DNA of 64,000 bases from the NCBI RefSeq assembly GCF_016545825.1, contig NC_052614.1:58287864-58351863 (forward strand), given 5' to 3'. A program made the translations under genes and the position numbers. This document shows, in pieces, positions 12,101-24,331 of the stretch (position 1 is its first letter; each line of letters begins with the position of its first letter). The DNA comes from Eucalyptus grandis. Its lineage: Eukaryota > Streptophyta > Magnoliopsida > Myrtales > Myrtaceae. The notes under the pieces were generated by a model that was not told the origin of the DNA, did not search any database, and was given only the letters and a program-made list of their open reading frames with translations.

Positions 12101-12729
12101 CTATGACTTGGCCAAACATCTGCTATGCAGTACAGACTCTTAGTCAATTTATGTACAATGCAAAACAATCTCACATGAATGCAACCTTGAAGATTGTGAG
12201 ATACTTGAAGACATGTCCAAGCTCAAGGATACTCCTTTTTAGAAAGTGCAATATGGAAATGACAACCTATTGTGATGCGGATTATGCCACATGTCCTATG
12301 AGCAGGAGATCTATCACTGGCTTCTGTATCAAATTTGGGAATCATTACTTTCATGGAAGACAAAGAAGTAGTCTATCGTGTCCTTATCTACAGTTGAAGC
12401 CGAATATCAATCTATGGCCAAAACAGTTTGTGAAATAGTTTGGTTAAGGGGTCTACTTCTAGATCTCGGGGCACAAGTTAAAGGACCGACTACACTCTTT
12501 TGGCACTCAAACTTGTAGCAAATCCTATATTGTATGAGAGGACAAAGCATATAGAGGTCGATTGCCACTTTACTCGAGAAAAGATTCAAGAAGGAGTTAT
12601 CAAGACAAGAGGAATTAGAACCTCGGAGCAACGCGCGGACATATTCACTAAACCGCTTTGTCAAATGTAACATGCATATCTTCTAAACAAACTTGGTGTC
12701 TTGGACATATACAGGCCACTAGCTTGAGG
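9195..12729 (+). pseudogene. Copia gag-pol remnant (degenerate)
   Basis: Open pieces in several frames cover: a CCHC-like knuckle at about 9220-9270 (CDYCKCPYHTIENYWK, last Cys replaced by Tyr); protease with an intact DSGA at about 9485; the integrase pre-domain and core at 9880-10700 (HADVWGPY, later a DNG region); a serine/proline-rich linker; reverse transcriptase at 11200-12060 with an intact YVDD near 11750; and RNase H at 12150-12700 with DADYAT. Stops and small indels, for example the stop at 10190-10192, after 11151 and at 12070-12072, separate them. The encoded polyprotein would have packaged, reverse-transcribed and integrated the element RNA. It cannot be made from this copy. Confidence 0.85.
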
Positions 12730-12734
12730 GGGAG

Positions 12735-12968
12735 TGTTGGAAGATATGATTTAGCATATCATATCAATTGTAAATTGATAGAGAATCGTGTCTATTTTAG
12801 GATTAGAAAGATAGGAGAATACTTATTTTCCTTTTATTAGTTCATTCTCTGTAATTAAATATACAATCTTGTACAAGGAATTACAATCAATAGAGAGATA
12901 CAGAAATTTCCACATCTCATTCCCTTTCGACTACAGAGACCTTTTCTTCTTTATTTCACTTTGTTACA
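12735..12968 (+). repeat. 3' LTR of the old Copia element
   Basis: Starts TGTTGGAAGATATGATT directly after the polypurine tract and ends about TTTGTTACA. It shares the start and an internal block (AGGATTAGAAAGATAG) with the 227-bp LTRs at 56768 and 62246, but is otherwise diverged. The right border is inferred from the TG..CA rule. Confidence 0.7.
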
Positions 12969-14772
12969 TAAATGAGAATTTTCACAAGTTCAATTGCAGT
13001 TTGGAGATTGCAGAGTCCTAGAATAAGATTTTCCTATGATTCGCCAAGTTGTGCTCACGATTTGAACGCTTGCTCACGTGCAAAATATCCACAAAACTCT
13101 TACATAGTGTATATACACCTATCTCTTCATGTACTTCATGTGCACAAGTCTTATATGAGGAAGTGCCGAATCGAGTTCTTTCTATAATAATCAGGTTTCG
13201 ACGCTATTTACATTGATGGACATAGTGCCTTTAATATACAATAAACAAAAACTAAATATGAATTTCTTCATTTGGTAAGTAGATCCTATATAGATAAAGA
13301 AAAACTAAAGAAAAAGGAAAGTAAATAATTTGAGACCACAAATCTAAATTGACATTGAATGATAGGGGGCAAATTGTTTTTTTGATGAAAATTGGGTGGA
13401 TTTAGTCATATAAGGGGTACAAATAGCATTGTCCTTGGATAATAAAAACTAATTCATTAGATTGAGGAAAAAACAATTTCAACTTCTAGCAAATAGAATG
13501 AAGATCAATCGTTCTCTTTAAAAATGATTTTGATAAAAAAAATATTTTCTTCGTTATAAAGTTTTCGGTGAAATAAAATTGCTTGGAACATGTTATTAGA
13601 GTCGCTTCTAGCTCTCAAATGCCACGTGTAATTGTACCACCCGAGACCCCGAGAAGGTGGCCTTTTGGATCATGATGGGTGGGATGCTAGGCGGTGGGTT
13701 CCACAACCAGCAAAAAGGCAATTAGAAGTTTTGTGTTGATGTGGAATGGTTGAGAGCAAAGAGACGACAGAGATTAACTACACGCGAATTGCCATTCAGA
13801 AAAGTTCGTCGGCATGCTAAATCAATCGATTTCAACCCGAAACGTCAATGACTTAAATGCTTCCTTTTCATGTTTTAGTTACGTGCACCCAACTTGTATA
13901 TTCATTGGGCTCTCATTAGGTATGCTAATCCAAAAAAAGAAATAATTAGTAATGTCCACGGACATTAATAGAATGAAAAGTATCTTTCAATTGAGAGTGA
14001 AGAAATTATTGGGCGTTTCATAAATAAGATAAAAGTGCTAGAGTATTGATGTGACACGATCCAATTGGTGATTCAAATTGATAATTAGCCCAGAAGCAGA
14101 TTGCGCATTAATGAAGTTTTGCATATTATGTTTAGACTGTTTAGCTTGATTGGATTGAGGGTGAAATGGGTGGATGTATTAGATTTCGAGATTCGATACA
14201 AGTTATCTCATTTGGTTTAGAATATTAATGACCAAGATATAGCCACATCAACAAATTGTCTATGTCCATAAGGGGAAAATAAACATAGGAAAAGGAGAAA
14301 TATCTCTACACAGAGACAGCAACGGGTTGCACACTCGAAAATCTTAATCAAGATTAGAATCTATTTCCTATTAAATTCATATTTCTCGCGATAAAAATTT
14401 TCACGGTTACATCGCAAATGGATGTTTTAACTCGTCATGTTTGAGGTTGTCAACCTCGTCTGATTCACCACACACATTACTGTCAAAAGAAAAAAGAAAG
14501 AGCAAAGCAAGGGTTAGAAAGAGGATAAGAGAATAACGTCCGCCCCAAAAATATTTGATTTTGTTTGTGAGAGAACCAAGCTATTGAAGCTATGGCCTAT
14601 CTACAATCACATAATAGGCTAGGCCTCTCTGATCTAAGTCCATCAGGCCTGGTGGAGCCTATTGGGCCTACAGTTGAAAAGGACATGACAAGTTCGGTTG
14701 GGCCTACCACAGATAAGATTGCCGGCCTATACTTTGAAAGTTTGGCTACCTACTATTGCATTTGCCTTATGA
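12969..14772. other. Intergenic, nothing recognised
   Basis: AT-rich DNA with only short, motif-free open frames. No repeat ends or RNA gene identified. Confidence 0.4.
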
Positions 14773-14957
14773 ATTGTGATTATCGTGTGTGTCTATATGT
14801 GTGTGTGTGTGTATTTGCAAATTCAGATACTGAAAATTAATCACTCAAAATGTAGTTCAATTCAATTGTGATTATCGCGTGTGTCTATATGTGTGTGTGT
14901 GTATTTGCAAATTCGAATACTGAAAATTAATTAATCCAAACATAGTTCAATTCAATT
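14773..14957 (+). repeat. 102-bp tandem duplication containing (GT)n
   Basis: ATTGTGATTATCG begins at 14773 and at 14875. Both units contain TGTGTCTATATG, a GT run, and end in TAGTTCAATTCAATT, with a few substitutions and a shorter GT run in the second unit. Confidence 0.8.
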
Positions 14958-15479
14958 TATCAATTCCAACATGCTAGATAAGGCTTGTGTTCACAAATTG
15001 ATCCGAATCTTCGTTTCATTATTTCTAAGAGGATAGTCTAACTCATACACCTTTTTCACTTTGAAATTTGAGCTATAAGGGATTTATAGGCTTTAGTGAG
15101 GAATGATTTAAGATTTCAAGTCCCATATCTAGCGGCAGTAAAGACATCGTGAATGATTCACAAGTGAAGAGCCATCTTCATATAACCATTGTATATTGAA
15201 TATCCTTTTAGGGGTTAGTCTGACATCCAACAAAAAATTACGAAGCGGGTAATTATGAATCAGAACATAAAAGCAAGACAAGTGTCACGAGACAGGTTCA
15301 TGAAAGTGATTTCTAGGAGTCAGAGTCAATTTTAACTTTCATAGCTGAGACTAAGGTGGGCCCCAAAAAGGTGCATGAGAGGGCACAATGATTATTTTCT
15401 CCTTGCAACACAAGGAAGAAATGCCTTTAAAGCATCCTCCTCCTCCTTCTATAATTAGCTGTTTTGGAAATCGTGAGAA

Positions 15480-15764
15480 AGAGAGAGAGAGAGAGAGAGC
15501 TTAACGAATCTAAATCCGTGGATGAATTTTACCTTTTCCAAGCCAAGAACCAACCGGAAATGGGGGGCCGAGAGAGAGAGAGAGCGAGCGAGCTTAATGA
15601 ATCTAAATCCGTGGATGAATTTTACCTTTTCCAAGCCAAGAACCAACCGGAAATGGGGGGCCGAGAGAGAGAGAGAGAGCGAGAGATTTAATGAATCTAA
15701 ATCCGCGGATGGATTTTACCTTTTCCAAGCCAAGAACCAACCGGAATGGGGGGCCATTGGTCCA
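15480..15764 (+). repeat. About 94-bp tandem repeat, three units with (GA)n
   Basis: The words GAATCTAAATCC and TTTTACCTTTTCCAAGCC recur three times at a spacing of 93-94 bp, each unit ending in AACCAACCGGAA and a GGGGGGCC block joined to a GA run. Overlapping open frames here follow the repeat and are not called as genes. Confidence 0.85.
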
Positions 15765-16835
15765 CCCCAGTTTTAGCATCACAAGGGAAATAAAAAAATC
15801 ATGACTTCCCCTATTTTACCCTCATGTAAGAAACTCAGCCTTTCCTAGGTTCAATCATAAAAACCATGTAGCTAATCATTATCAATCGGTCACTACTTTG
15901 CGAATGTCAAGCGTAACCCAAAACACATCAAGAAACCACAATAGCAAAATCCATTTCCTCGTGGTCTATTATGGGTAACAAGCCTTTTGCAACCAAAAAA
16001 CAGAAATAAAGAATCATCTGGACTCTTACACATGACTAAGATAGAAGCACAATGCCTCGCGGACCAAATTTCACTGCCCAAGAATCGCGAGATGAAATCA
16101 TAAAATTACCTAATTACTGAAACCCTAATCTCATCCAAGGGAGAGCTCCTCACATATCGACATAGTATAGGACACCAAAAATCGAAAATTTAAGATAGGA
16201 GAATGAAACCCTTCTTAGGGCCGAAGGAAAGTGTGATGACTCCCCCAGCTAAACCTATCTGGGCGAAGTAGAGGGCAAGAATTAAATAATTCACGATGCA
16301 TGTCGCGGTCTTGGGGTAGGTATTGGGCTAAGAGCATCATCGATGGACAGGAGCGGAAGACCGAGGCCGCGTGCCCTTGTCTTTTGGAAAGCGGCCCTGA
16401 CGAGGGGGAGGGGGACACACTCGAAATTAGCTGTAAAACACAACGCGTTTTCGAGCTCCTCTTTAAAGCGCCGCCGTCTCTTTACTCTTTAGAGGACCCT
16501 TTATCGCTTTCGGAAAAGCACACTGAAAACGAGCATGTGGGGCTCCCAAGAGAGGAAGAGATAGGGCGAGAAAAGAGAAGAAGAATGAAATCCCATGCAT
16601 AATTCGATCCGTTTGCATATATTCCCTCGTTCTTTAATGGGGGTGCGGTGGAAGGATTGGCCGAGTCTCATGCTGCGGGAAGGAGTGCTAGATGCATCTC
16701 AACTGATGCCCTGTTTCTGACCGATTCGACGTGGGAAAAAGTCAAACTTGTCTTTCTTTTCTTTCCTTCTCTTGTCAATTTTTTTGACTTTTTCTAGAGT
16801 TGTTCGAGTGAATTATTGATGTCGAATTTCCAGCT
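15765..16835. other. Intergenic, nothing recognised
   Basis: Short open frames on both strands (for example 16300-16602 +) have no recognisable domain. No transposon ends seen. Confidence 0.35.
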
Positions 16836-16926
16836 AGAACGTTCTTTAGCATTAATTCAAAGGTGGGTTTTGAAAGAATAAGAACGTTCTTTAGCATTAA
16901 TTCAAAGGTGGGTTTTGAAAGAATAA
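16836..16926 (+). repeat. Perfect 45-bp tandem duplication
   Basis: AGAACGTTCTTTAGC starts at 16836 and 16881. The two 45-bp units are identical as read, so the duplication is recent. The unit carries the palindrome GAACGTTC. Confidence 0.9.
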
Positions 16927-17844
16927 TACCCATACGACAAAAGGGATATAATGATTTCCTGAAACTTTTAATGATTTGTCAGTGTAATTCTTCTGGTTAA
17001 TTATTCAAATTATGAGTTTATGATTAAATTGTCACTAAGATTAAATTGGTAAGTTATCAAACATTTGAGTACTACATTAGCAAAATCGAAAAATTTGAGA
17101 CTAAATTGATCGATATACAATAGATTTGAGACGTTTTGGATAATTGTCCTAGGCTACAAAAGTATATTAGAATAGACTTGTTGCTCTAATGCATGATTTA
17201 CTAAAGTCAAATAAATTTATCAGGCAAGGGGGTGAATTTATTTCTTATTTCAGGTGATAATTATTAAAGAACTATTCTTCCTTTGTCGGTACTTTCTTGT
17301 TAGGAGCCAAATAAGATATAGTTTTTGCGATTCTTGTCGAGATTTTGCCGCCACCGACATGCTTACGGGAAGACGCGTGCACCTTGGAAAGGGAATACGT
17401 CGGTCATGGAATCCGTGAGATTATTGTCTTCCAGTTGAGTTCACACACGTCGTGAAGACAGTGCCGTTTCCAAGAATTTATTACCTACTACAGTGACACT
17501 TACTTTATACAATACATTTAAACATACTGATATATAAAATGAGATGACAGAGCCTACTAAATATCGAATATGTTAAATGAACATAAAGATAATTTTATGC
17601 TTACTGCACTTGATTATTTGATTCGACTGTCAAATGATAACAAAAGGTAGATGAAGATTTCTGTCGTGTCAGATGCGAGAATTCGGTTGTGAAGGTGTTG
17701 AGTAACTAAAATTAGATGAGCAAGCTTTCCAAGTTTCAGCGCACTAATATTTTTTTATGATGTGTATAATAGTTTCTTTCAAAAACTGAAACATTCTTAT
17801 TAAGGATATCTAATGAGTACTCTTACGGCATTGGACCGTCGTAA
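16927..17844. other. Intergenic; one decayed foldback end
   Basis: About 17080-17155 ends in AGATTTGAGACGTTTTGGATAATTGTCC, shortened here as a match to the terminal style of the foldback elements at 19215 and 29825; its partner end is unclear. The rest has no gene or RNA signature. Confidence 0.35.
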
Positions 17845-18520
17845 CCTAAGTAGCACCGACACTGACACGCGATACGACACGACACGACACGCCGACACGT
17901 CATTTCTAAAAAAACAAAGAATTCTGACACATTGGGACACGTTGTATATTAAATATATATTTTTATCATTTTTATCAAATTAATTTTATTCAAATTCACA
18001 AATAAAAAAAATTAAAAAAGCCTAGATTGAATTTACAATAAAAACATTAGTCCATCATTTATTAATATCATTAATTGTTTCAATTTGACAAATTCAACTC
18101 TTTTTCAATAATTCATAAAACTTGGAGAAAACAAGTAATCGACATTCCGAATTCACATGTTAGATATGTTGGAAGAGGGAAAAAAAACTTGAGGGATGAA
18201 TTGTGTATCATGGAAAGTGAGAGTCAGAAAAAAAGATAATACTATGTCTTTCTTTTTTTCTCCATTTATTTTTATTTTTTTGTGTTTTATTTTTTCACAT
18301 GTATACATTTTGACATCTTATTTATTGAAAATTTTAAAAATTGATCTCGATATCGAAATCACGTATCAGAAACTCGTATATTGGAATTCCTACTTAAGTG
18401 TCGGAAAAATTGACAATGTGTCGGATTTTCCAAACGCATTGACCGAGTGTTGGAAAGTGTTTGAGAGTGTTGAACGCGTGTCGAAGTGTCCAATACGACA
18501 CGAAGGCTCTTAGAAAGTGT
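17845..18520. mobile_element. Probable non-autonomous TIR element with CGACAC/GTGTCG ends
   Basis: The left end is dense in CGACAC words (TAGCACCGACACTGACACG and following, 17850-17900). The right end (18400-18500) is dense in the complement, GTGTCG and GTGTTG. The interior is AT-rich. The arrangement matches a common plant MITE-like repeat with subterminal GTGTCG motifs. The exact termini and target duplication could not be fixed. Confidence 0.45.
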
Positions 18521-19214
18521 AGGTACTTCGTAACTCGTAACATTGGGTTTCTCTTTCCTTGCTTCACTTGTCACCCATTTAGCAATAAAAAATAGAGAAC
18601 GCTAGACAAAGCAGCTTGTATAATTCTAGCTACATTAAATCTCGTTTACAAACCTAGGTAGCATAACGATGAGTCGGAGTTCTAACGGGCATTAATTATC
18701 ATCCCGCTTATTGAAATAATTCTCACTTAATCTCCTGGCGAAATAGGTCTATTTACTGTCTATCGCATCACTTATGATGTCGATCTATAGATGAGATTAT
18801 AGAACGCTTGAAATCAGTCTGTCTAGGGTTTCTGGAGTTCTTTTGCTTTCTTTAAAGAGTTGGTTGAGAATTGAAGTGAAGAGCCAGTCAAATCTTTTAG
18901 GTCTTCAATGACTTCGATGAGCAGCCAGATCTGACCACCGCTCGTTTCAGAGACAGACGCATGATGCAGCGTGCATTCATTACGGCGACTGCACGTCTTG
19001 CACATGATCGAGGGCAGTGCAGTCGCTCTTCAAATGACTCTGACCATACAAAATTCCTGATTTGATGTCCATATGATTGTTAGGTTGGAGCAGTGCTAAG
19101 ATATGGTATTTCGTTTTATCAATCCATCGCTTGAAAAGGTCAATCACGTGTTTATTAACATCTCCCATTAGAAAGAAAGAGATGAGTAGTTCATACATCC
19201 ACGCAAATGGAACT
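18521..19214. other. Intergenic; unidentified minus-strand open frames
   Basis: Minus-strand frames at 18823-19005 and 18980-19198 (for example LLIEVIEDLKDLTGSS and HVIDLFKRWIDKTKY) read like a protein fragment split by a frameshift, but no family was recognised. It may be a broken gene piece. Confidence 0.3.
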
Positions 19215-19603
19215 CTTTATATGATTGTCAATTTGATTTTAAACTTTTCGATTTGATTAATTTTATCTTAAATTTATCGATAATTTGTTAATGTAACCCT
19301 TATGAGTGAAAATCACTGACGAGCATTGACGCGGGGAATTTTTTTTATAAATTTATGAATTTTTTTCCATGATGGTAAATAAAAGAATAGATATTAACAA
19401 TTCATAAAATCTTAAAAAAACTTAAATAAATTATTCACGTCAGTACCAACCTTTCGGCCATACCATGTAGGATGGCCAGCATTCACGTCAAAGATTTTTA
19501 GCCAAATTTGATTGGAAAATTCATAAAATTGGTCAAATCAAAAAGTTTATGATTGAAATGGTCATTGTACAATAAATTTAAGACTTTCGGATAATTCTCC
19601 TGT
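19215..19603. mobile_element. Small foldback element (long inverted repeats), decayed
   Basis: The left arm (about 19215-19260, containing AAACTTTTCGATTTGATTAA) is complementary to the right arm (about 19530-19560, GGTCAAATCAAAAAGTTTA). The right outer end continues as AATTTAAGACTTTCGGATAATTC. A short GC-richer centre with GACG words lies between. Target duplication not identified. Confidence 0.5.
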
Positions 19604-21304
19604 TGATAGAAATTAATTTTACTAGGGATTTATACAAGATTTTACGAAATGTCAGTTAATATTAACATGCAAAAAAATTTCAACTAATCTACTAGTAGCA
19701 TGTATAAGAAACTGATTTTTACACGGTCAGGCGGTATAAACATTAATATCATACCAATATTTTACATGGTATGAATACTTTACGAAGTATTCCGTTTACT
19801 TAAGTGGACAAAATATAAATTATTTTCGAAAATATTTTTTAACAGTACTAAAAGGTGGAAGGGGGGGAGGAATGTGGGGATTGGACTCTGAAGGCATGAA
19901 GAGAATCTGCATCTCCGCGACCGCCGACATTTGGATAAACGTATGGCGCGGGGACTTTTGTCCGTGGTGTAGTTTTTTCTTTGTTTTGGTCAAATCCGTG
20001 GCCTAGTTTGATTCCCTTCGGGGACAACCGTGGCTTTTTGACTTTACAATCTAATGACCCAACCCCAAACAATTGTCTTCTTTTTTTTCTTCGTGAAAGG
20101 AAAATAAAATAGTAAGGAGGGGCGATCGACGTCGAGTGTTCTCAAAAGGGTCCTGAAGTTGAGCTACATTACTACTCAGCACTGCTCAAGGCATTAAATT
20201 CGAAGATTGACAAGTCTGTTGTGTTATGGTAGTAGCTCCATCGGCGTCTTAGGAGCTTTTTAACTCTATCCAGGTGAGGTAAGTGGCACTCGGCAGGAGA
20301 ACACATCATCGTTCGAACATGGCACGGAATGGAATTCGTGACTTCATGAAAGATAGGTGAGCAGGAGACGTCTGAGCCGACCATGCTGAGTGGGTGCACA
20401 GAAATTGTGTTAGTTAATCAATATTCAGCAATAGATTTATGTATCAATGAAGGTGATGCTAAAATCACTTGTGTATTTTTCCATCTCCAATCATAGGAAA
20501 CATTTTAACTAATGTGTTATACATATGAACATCATCCACAGAAAAGCTATATGGTTTATGTCCATAGTTATAACTCACCTACCACAAGATTAGTTGTAAT
20601 GGGTTTTATGCAATCAAGAATGAATGATAACATGACCCATTTTATGCGGTCTTTTATTATGATAATTACCTTGATTAGAGGGATGATGTGGTGATTTAAC
20701 ACGTAAGTTAGGTCTCCAAGACAAGCAAAACACCCTAATGAGAGCAAGTTTAAATTTTCCAAATATTCATCATGAAAAGGTGTGCATTTCCAAAACATAT
20801 CAATTGCAACTTTATTAGAGCACTAATTTCCTTTTTCATTTGTCCTACTCAATTCATTATCATGCTCAATTCATTATTAGATTTTTGTATTATCTCCTTG
20901 CAGAGCGTGAGAATCAAACTCCACATCTTAAACTAAATATCCTTATCCCATCCACTTGAAAAGGAAATGAATCGGACTCCCCACCTCTCCCTTCTCATAT
21001 GGGAAGAGTCGTCCCTCCACCTCTCCTTTCTCATGACCATGGGACATATTCAGTGGTTATTAGATAACTGATTAATAAATCAAAATGATATTTTTGCAAA
21101 GAGAGGAGAGAGAGAGAGAGAGAGAGACCCATGTCATTTTTTTTCAAAAAATAAAGAAAGGATGGATTCTTGGGGTACCCTCCTCATTCATTTCACTCAC
21201 CCTTATTCTCTTCCCATATCCTTTTTAAGGTGGATTTTATTACCAATAAACCATCGCCAAGCTGTCGAACAGTTGACCTTTTTTCTCCCTACTCAGCAAT
21301 GTCC
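19604..21304. other. Intergenic upstream of the pectinesterase gene
   Basis: No gene recognised. It includes a short GA repeat at about 21097-21127. The distal promoter of the pectinesterase gene may lie in its last few hundred bases. Confidence 0.35.
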
Positions 21305-21312
21305 TCTATATA
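21305..21312 (+). promoter_or_regulatory. Candidate TATA box of the pectinesterase gene
   Basis: CTATATAA lies about 250 bp before the first ATG, followed by a pyrimidine-rich leader. A second TATA-like word (TTAAATAC near 21468) is closer to the ATG. The choice is uncertain. Confidence 0.3.
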
Positions 21313-21558
21313 ACTATTGGGACTTGCACACTATAAATCATAAATCTGCCTAGCTCCCTCCCCCACACGCATAATGCTGCGGGTGCAACGCAACGATCCT
21401 AATCAATTCCCCTCACCACCTAATCCAATCTTCGAAAACCCAAGTTCCCTTCTTCCCACGCTTAAACCTTAAATACACTCGCTCGCTGCCCACGATCCAC
21501 TCCCTCCTCCTCCTCCATCTCGCGTCCCTTCACCACTCACCCTTTCCCTCTCGCTTTC

Positions 21559-24331
21559 ATGGTCCTCACATCCATGGCTCCCTCTCCTCCCAGGCTCGCC
21601 TCTGCAGCCGTCATCTTCCTCGCCTTCCTCTGCTGCCTCGCCGACAGCTCGCCGGGCTCGGCGCCCTCGGATCTCCTGCAGCGCGAGTGCCTGGCGGTGC
21701 CGACGTCCCAGTTCCTGAGCTCCCTCAGATCCACCGTCGAGGTGCTCAGGCAGGTCTCCGGCATTGTGTCCCAGTTCGGCACCGTCTTCGGCGACTTCCG
21801 GCTCTCCAACGCCGTCACCGACTGCCTCGACCTGCTCGACTTCTCCTCCGACGAGCTGAGCTGGACCATCTCCGCCACCCAGAACCCAAAAGGTACTGCC
21901 CTTTCTTTTCTCCGTTCGCTTTCCTGATTCGGCACTGAGTTCTGTCGGTGGGGACGCTGTTCTTGATATTTCTTCTTGGTGAAAGATCGAGGAGTAATTT
22001 TTCTGTCAATGTCTCCAGCACCAACATAAGGAATATGAAATGTCTTTTGGGAAGGTGGTACAAGGATGTGTGGTAGGTTTGCAACTACGTACTTTCATCA
22101 TCGAGTGAGAGTCCTCTAGGGACCCTTTCTATCATCATTAATTTCTATTACCCCATATTATCTTTATGGTTTTTTTCTTTTTTTTCTTTTAATAACGCAA
22201 ATTCATTTATTCATTTATTCAGGCAAGCACAACAGTACTGGGGATCTCAGTTCTGACTTGAGGACATGGCTAAGTGCTGCACTTGCAAACCAGGAGACAT
22301 GCAGAGATGGGTTTGAGGGCACTAGCGGCATTGTCAAGAGTGTCGTCTCCGGAAGTCTCAACCAAATCACTTCACTACTCACACGACTCCTCACCATGGT
22401 CCACCCATCTTCCGGCTCCAACTCCGCCGCCGCTGCCGCCGGCGGCGGCAAGGGCCCGGGGCGGAAGCTCTTCAACGACAGCCCCCAGTTTCCTCGTTGG
22501 GTGAAAACCAAGGACCGGAGGTTGTTGCTAGCGAATGGGGTGGCGGCGGATCTGGTAGTGGCTCAGGACGGGAGCAGCAATTTCACCAAGGTGGAGGATG
22601 CGATCGCGGCCGTGCCCGACTACGGGACGCGCCGGTTCGTGATCTACGTGAAAAAGGGCGTGTACCGGGAGAACGTGGAGATCAAGAAGAAGAAGTGGAA
22701 TATTATGATGATCGGCGACGGGATAGACGCCACCATAATCTCAGGGAATCGGAACTTCGTCGATGGTTGGACCACGTTCCGGACAGCAACATTCGGTAAG
22801 CCTTACAACCTTTCAAAATTTTAAAATTTTCCTAGTATTGGGTTATAACCTATGTCCTATGGTCGAAATTATTGAGATATATAATGTCTGGTTTTAATGC
22901 ACATATAATTGCTCAATTGGGTTTGACTTGAAAAGAAGCAAATGTCATTTCGGTCCCCCTCGAACAGGTTCACTTTGATGGTTTTTTTTTTTCAAATTTG
23001 TTCTTTTGTGAGTACATGTAGTGATCGTGGTGGTGGTTGAGAATCTAATTTTGCACCTTCGGTACCATCGTATGGTGCTCGATGATGCCATATGGTGTCT
23101 CTCCTTACTTAGTGAATATATGATATAGTAAATAGAAATGTCAGTGCGAAATATCACTGGAAAAAAGGGTTGGGCACACGTCGAGTCGAGGGAAAATTAT
23201 TATCTTGGTTGTCATGTGGGTGGTTGACGATGCCATATGGTGTCCCTCTTTACTAAGTGAATAGATGATACAGTAAATCGAAATGTCGGTGTGAAATATC
23301 ACGGGAAAAATAGGTTGGGCACACATCTAGTCTAGGGAAATTATTATCTCGGTTGTCGTATGTAGAAATATCATAATGTAAGGGAGGGTTAATTTTTATT
23401 TTCTTTTACTATGCCTCGTTGAGTTTGAGTGTTTGAGTATCCAGATTATTTTTCACATTTTTTTATTGAATTTAATTAACTATGCACAAAGAATGAACTT
23501 GATGTTCTTGGTCGCATGTTGGGTAAAGTTATTCTCTGAAACCAGCCTGCTGCCACGAGTGCCCAAGTTTTCTTTCCGTAAAGTTGTGCGCATCTCGGCA
23601 TCTTCCTTTTAACGTTTTCGATCGCAAATGCAGCCGTCAGCGGCAGGGGGTTCATAGCCCGGGACATGGCGTTCGAGAACACGGCCGGCCCGGAGAAGCA
23701 CCAGGCCGTGGCCCTCCGGTCGGACTCCGACCTGTCCGTCTACTACCGGTGCGCGATCAGGGGCTACCAGGACTCGCTCTACACCCACACGATGCGCCAG
23801 TTCTACCGCGAGTGCCGCATCAGCGGGACCATCGACTTCGTCTTCGGGAACGCGGCGGTCGTGTTCCAGAACTGCCAGATCCTGGCCAAGAAGGGCCTCC
23901 CCCAGCAGAAGAACACCATCACAGCCCAGGGCCGGAAGGACCCGAACCAGCCCACGGGCTTCTCGTTCCAGTTCTGCAACGTCTCGGCCGACTCGGATCT
24001 GGCGCCCTTCGTGAATTCCACGCCGACGTACCTAGGGAGGCCGTGGAAGTTGTACTCAAGGACCATATTCATGCAGTCTTACATGAGCAACGCCATTAGG
24101 CCAGAAGGATGGCTAGAGTGGAATGGTGATTTTGCCTTGGACACCTTGTACTATGGGGAGTTCATGAATTCCGGGCCCGGGGCAGGCCTCACCGGGCGGG
24201 TCACATGGCCCGGGTTTCACGTATTGAACAACACGGCGCAAGCAAATAACTTCACCGTGGCCCAATTCATAGAAGGGAACGCTTGGCTGCCGCCGACCGG
24301 AGTGGCCTACACCGCCGGACTTGGGATTTAA
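21559..24331 (+). CDS. Pectinesterase / pectinesterase inhibitor (group 2, PRO-region PME)
   Basis: Three exons, 21559-21892, 22223-22795 and 23634-24331, join in frame at GT..AG borders and give 534 aa. The protein removes methyl esters from cell-wall homogalacturonan. It has an N-terminal hydrophobic signal (about 10-29), a PMEI-type pro-region (about 40-190), the subtilisin-type processing motifs RKLF (192-195) and RRLL (210-213), and a catalytic domain from about 218. Expected active-site residues are present: Q326 (QAVAL), Q348 and D349 (GYQDSLY), D370 (IDFVFG), R438 and W440 (LGRPW). D349 and R438 are 89 residues apart, as in characterised plant PMEs (D136/R225 in carrot). The pro-region is expected to hold the enzyme inactive until Golgi cleavage. 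Start: first ATG; a second at 21574 also precedes the signal. No lesion seen. A decayed relative lies 2.5 kb downstream. Confidence 0.95.

Larger units (their letters stand above)
8950..12968 (+). mobile_element. Old Ty1/Copia retrotransposon, 5' truncated, with 3' LTR
   Basis: Domain order is nucleocapsid finger, protease, integrase, reverse transcriptase and RNase H, the Copia order, followed by a purine tract (TTGAGGGGGAG) and an LTR beginning TGTTGGAAGATATG at 12735. The coding sequence is a diverged relative of the complete copy at 56768-62472 throughout. No 5' LTR or primer site was found upstream, and the left limit near 8950 is approximate. Multiple stops and frameshifts mark it as long inactive. 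Confidence 0.85.

Noticed and set aside
15480..15764. Possible CRISPR array
   Set aside because: Only three units with no distinct unique spacers, and eukaryotic context; an ordinary minisatellite.
15455..15776. ORFs over the 94-bp tandem repeat
   Set aside because: Open on both strands only because the repeat unit lacks stops; no domain.
21537..21938. Open frames antisense to and in an alternative frame of pectinesterase exon 1
   Set aside because: Shadows of a G/C-ending coding exon. The plus-strand frame joins correctly to exons 2 and 3.
23584..24099. 171-codon alternative-frame ORF over pectinesterase exon 3
   Set aside because: The overlapping frame 23634-24331 contains all catalytic motifs; this one has none.
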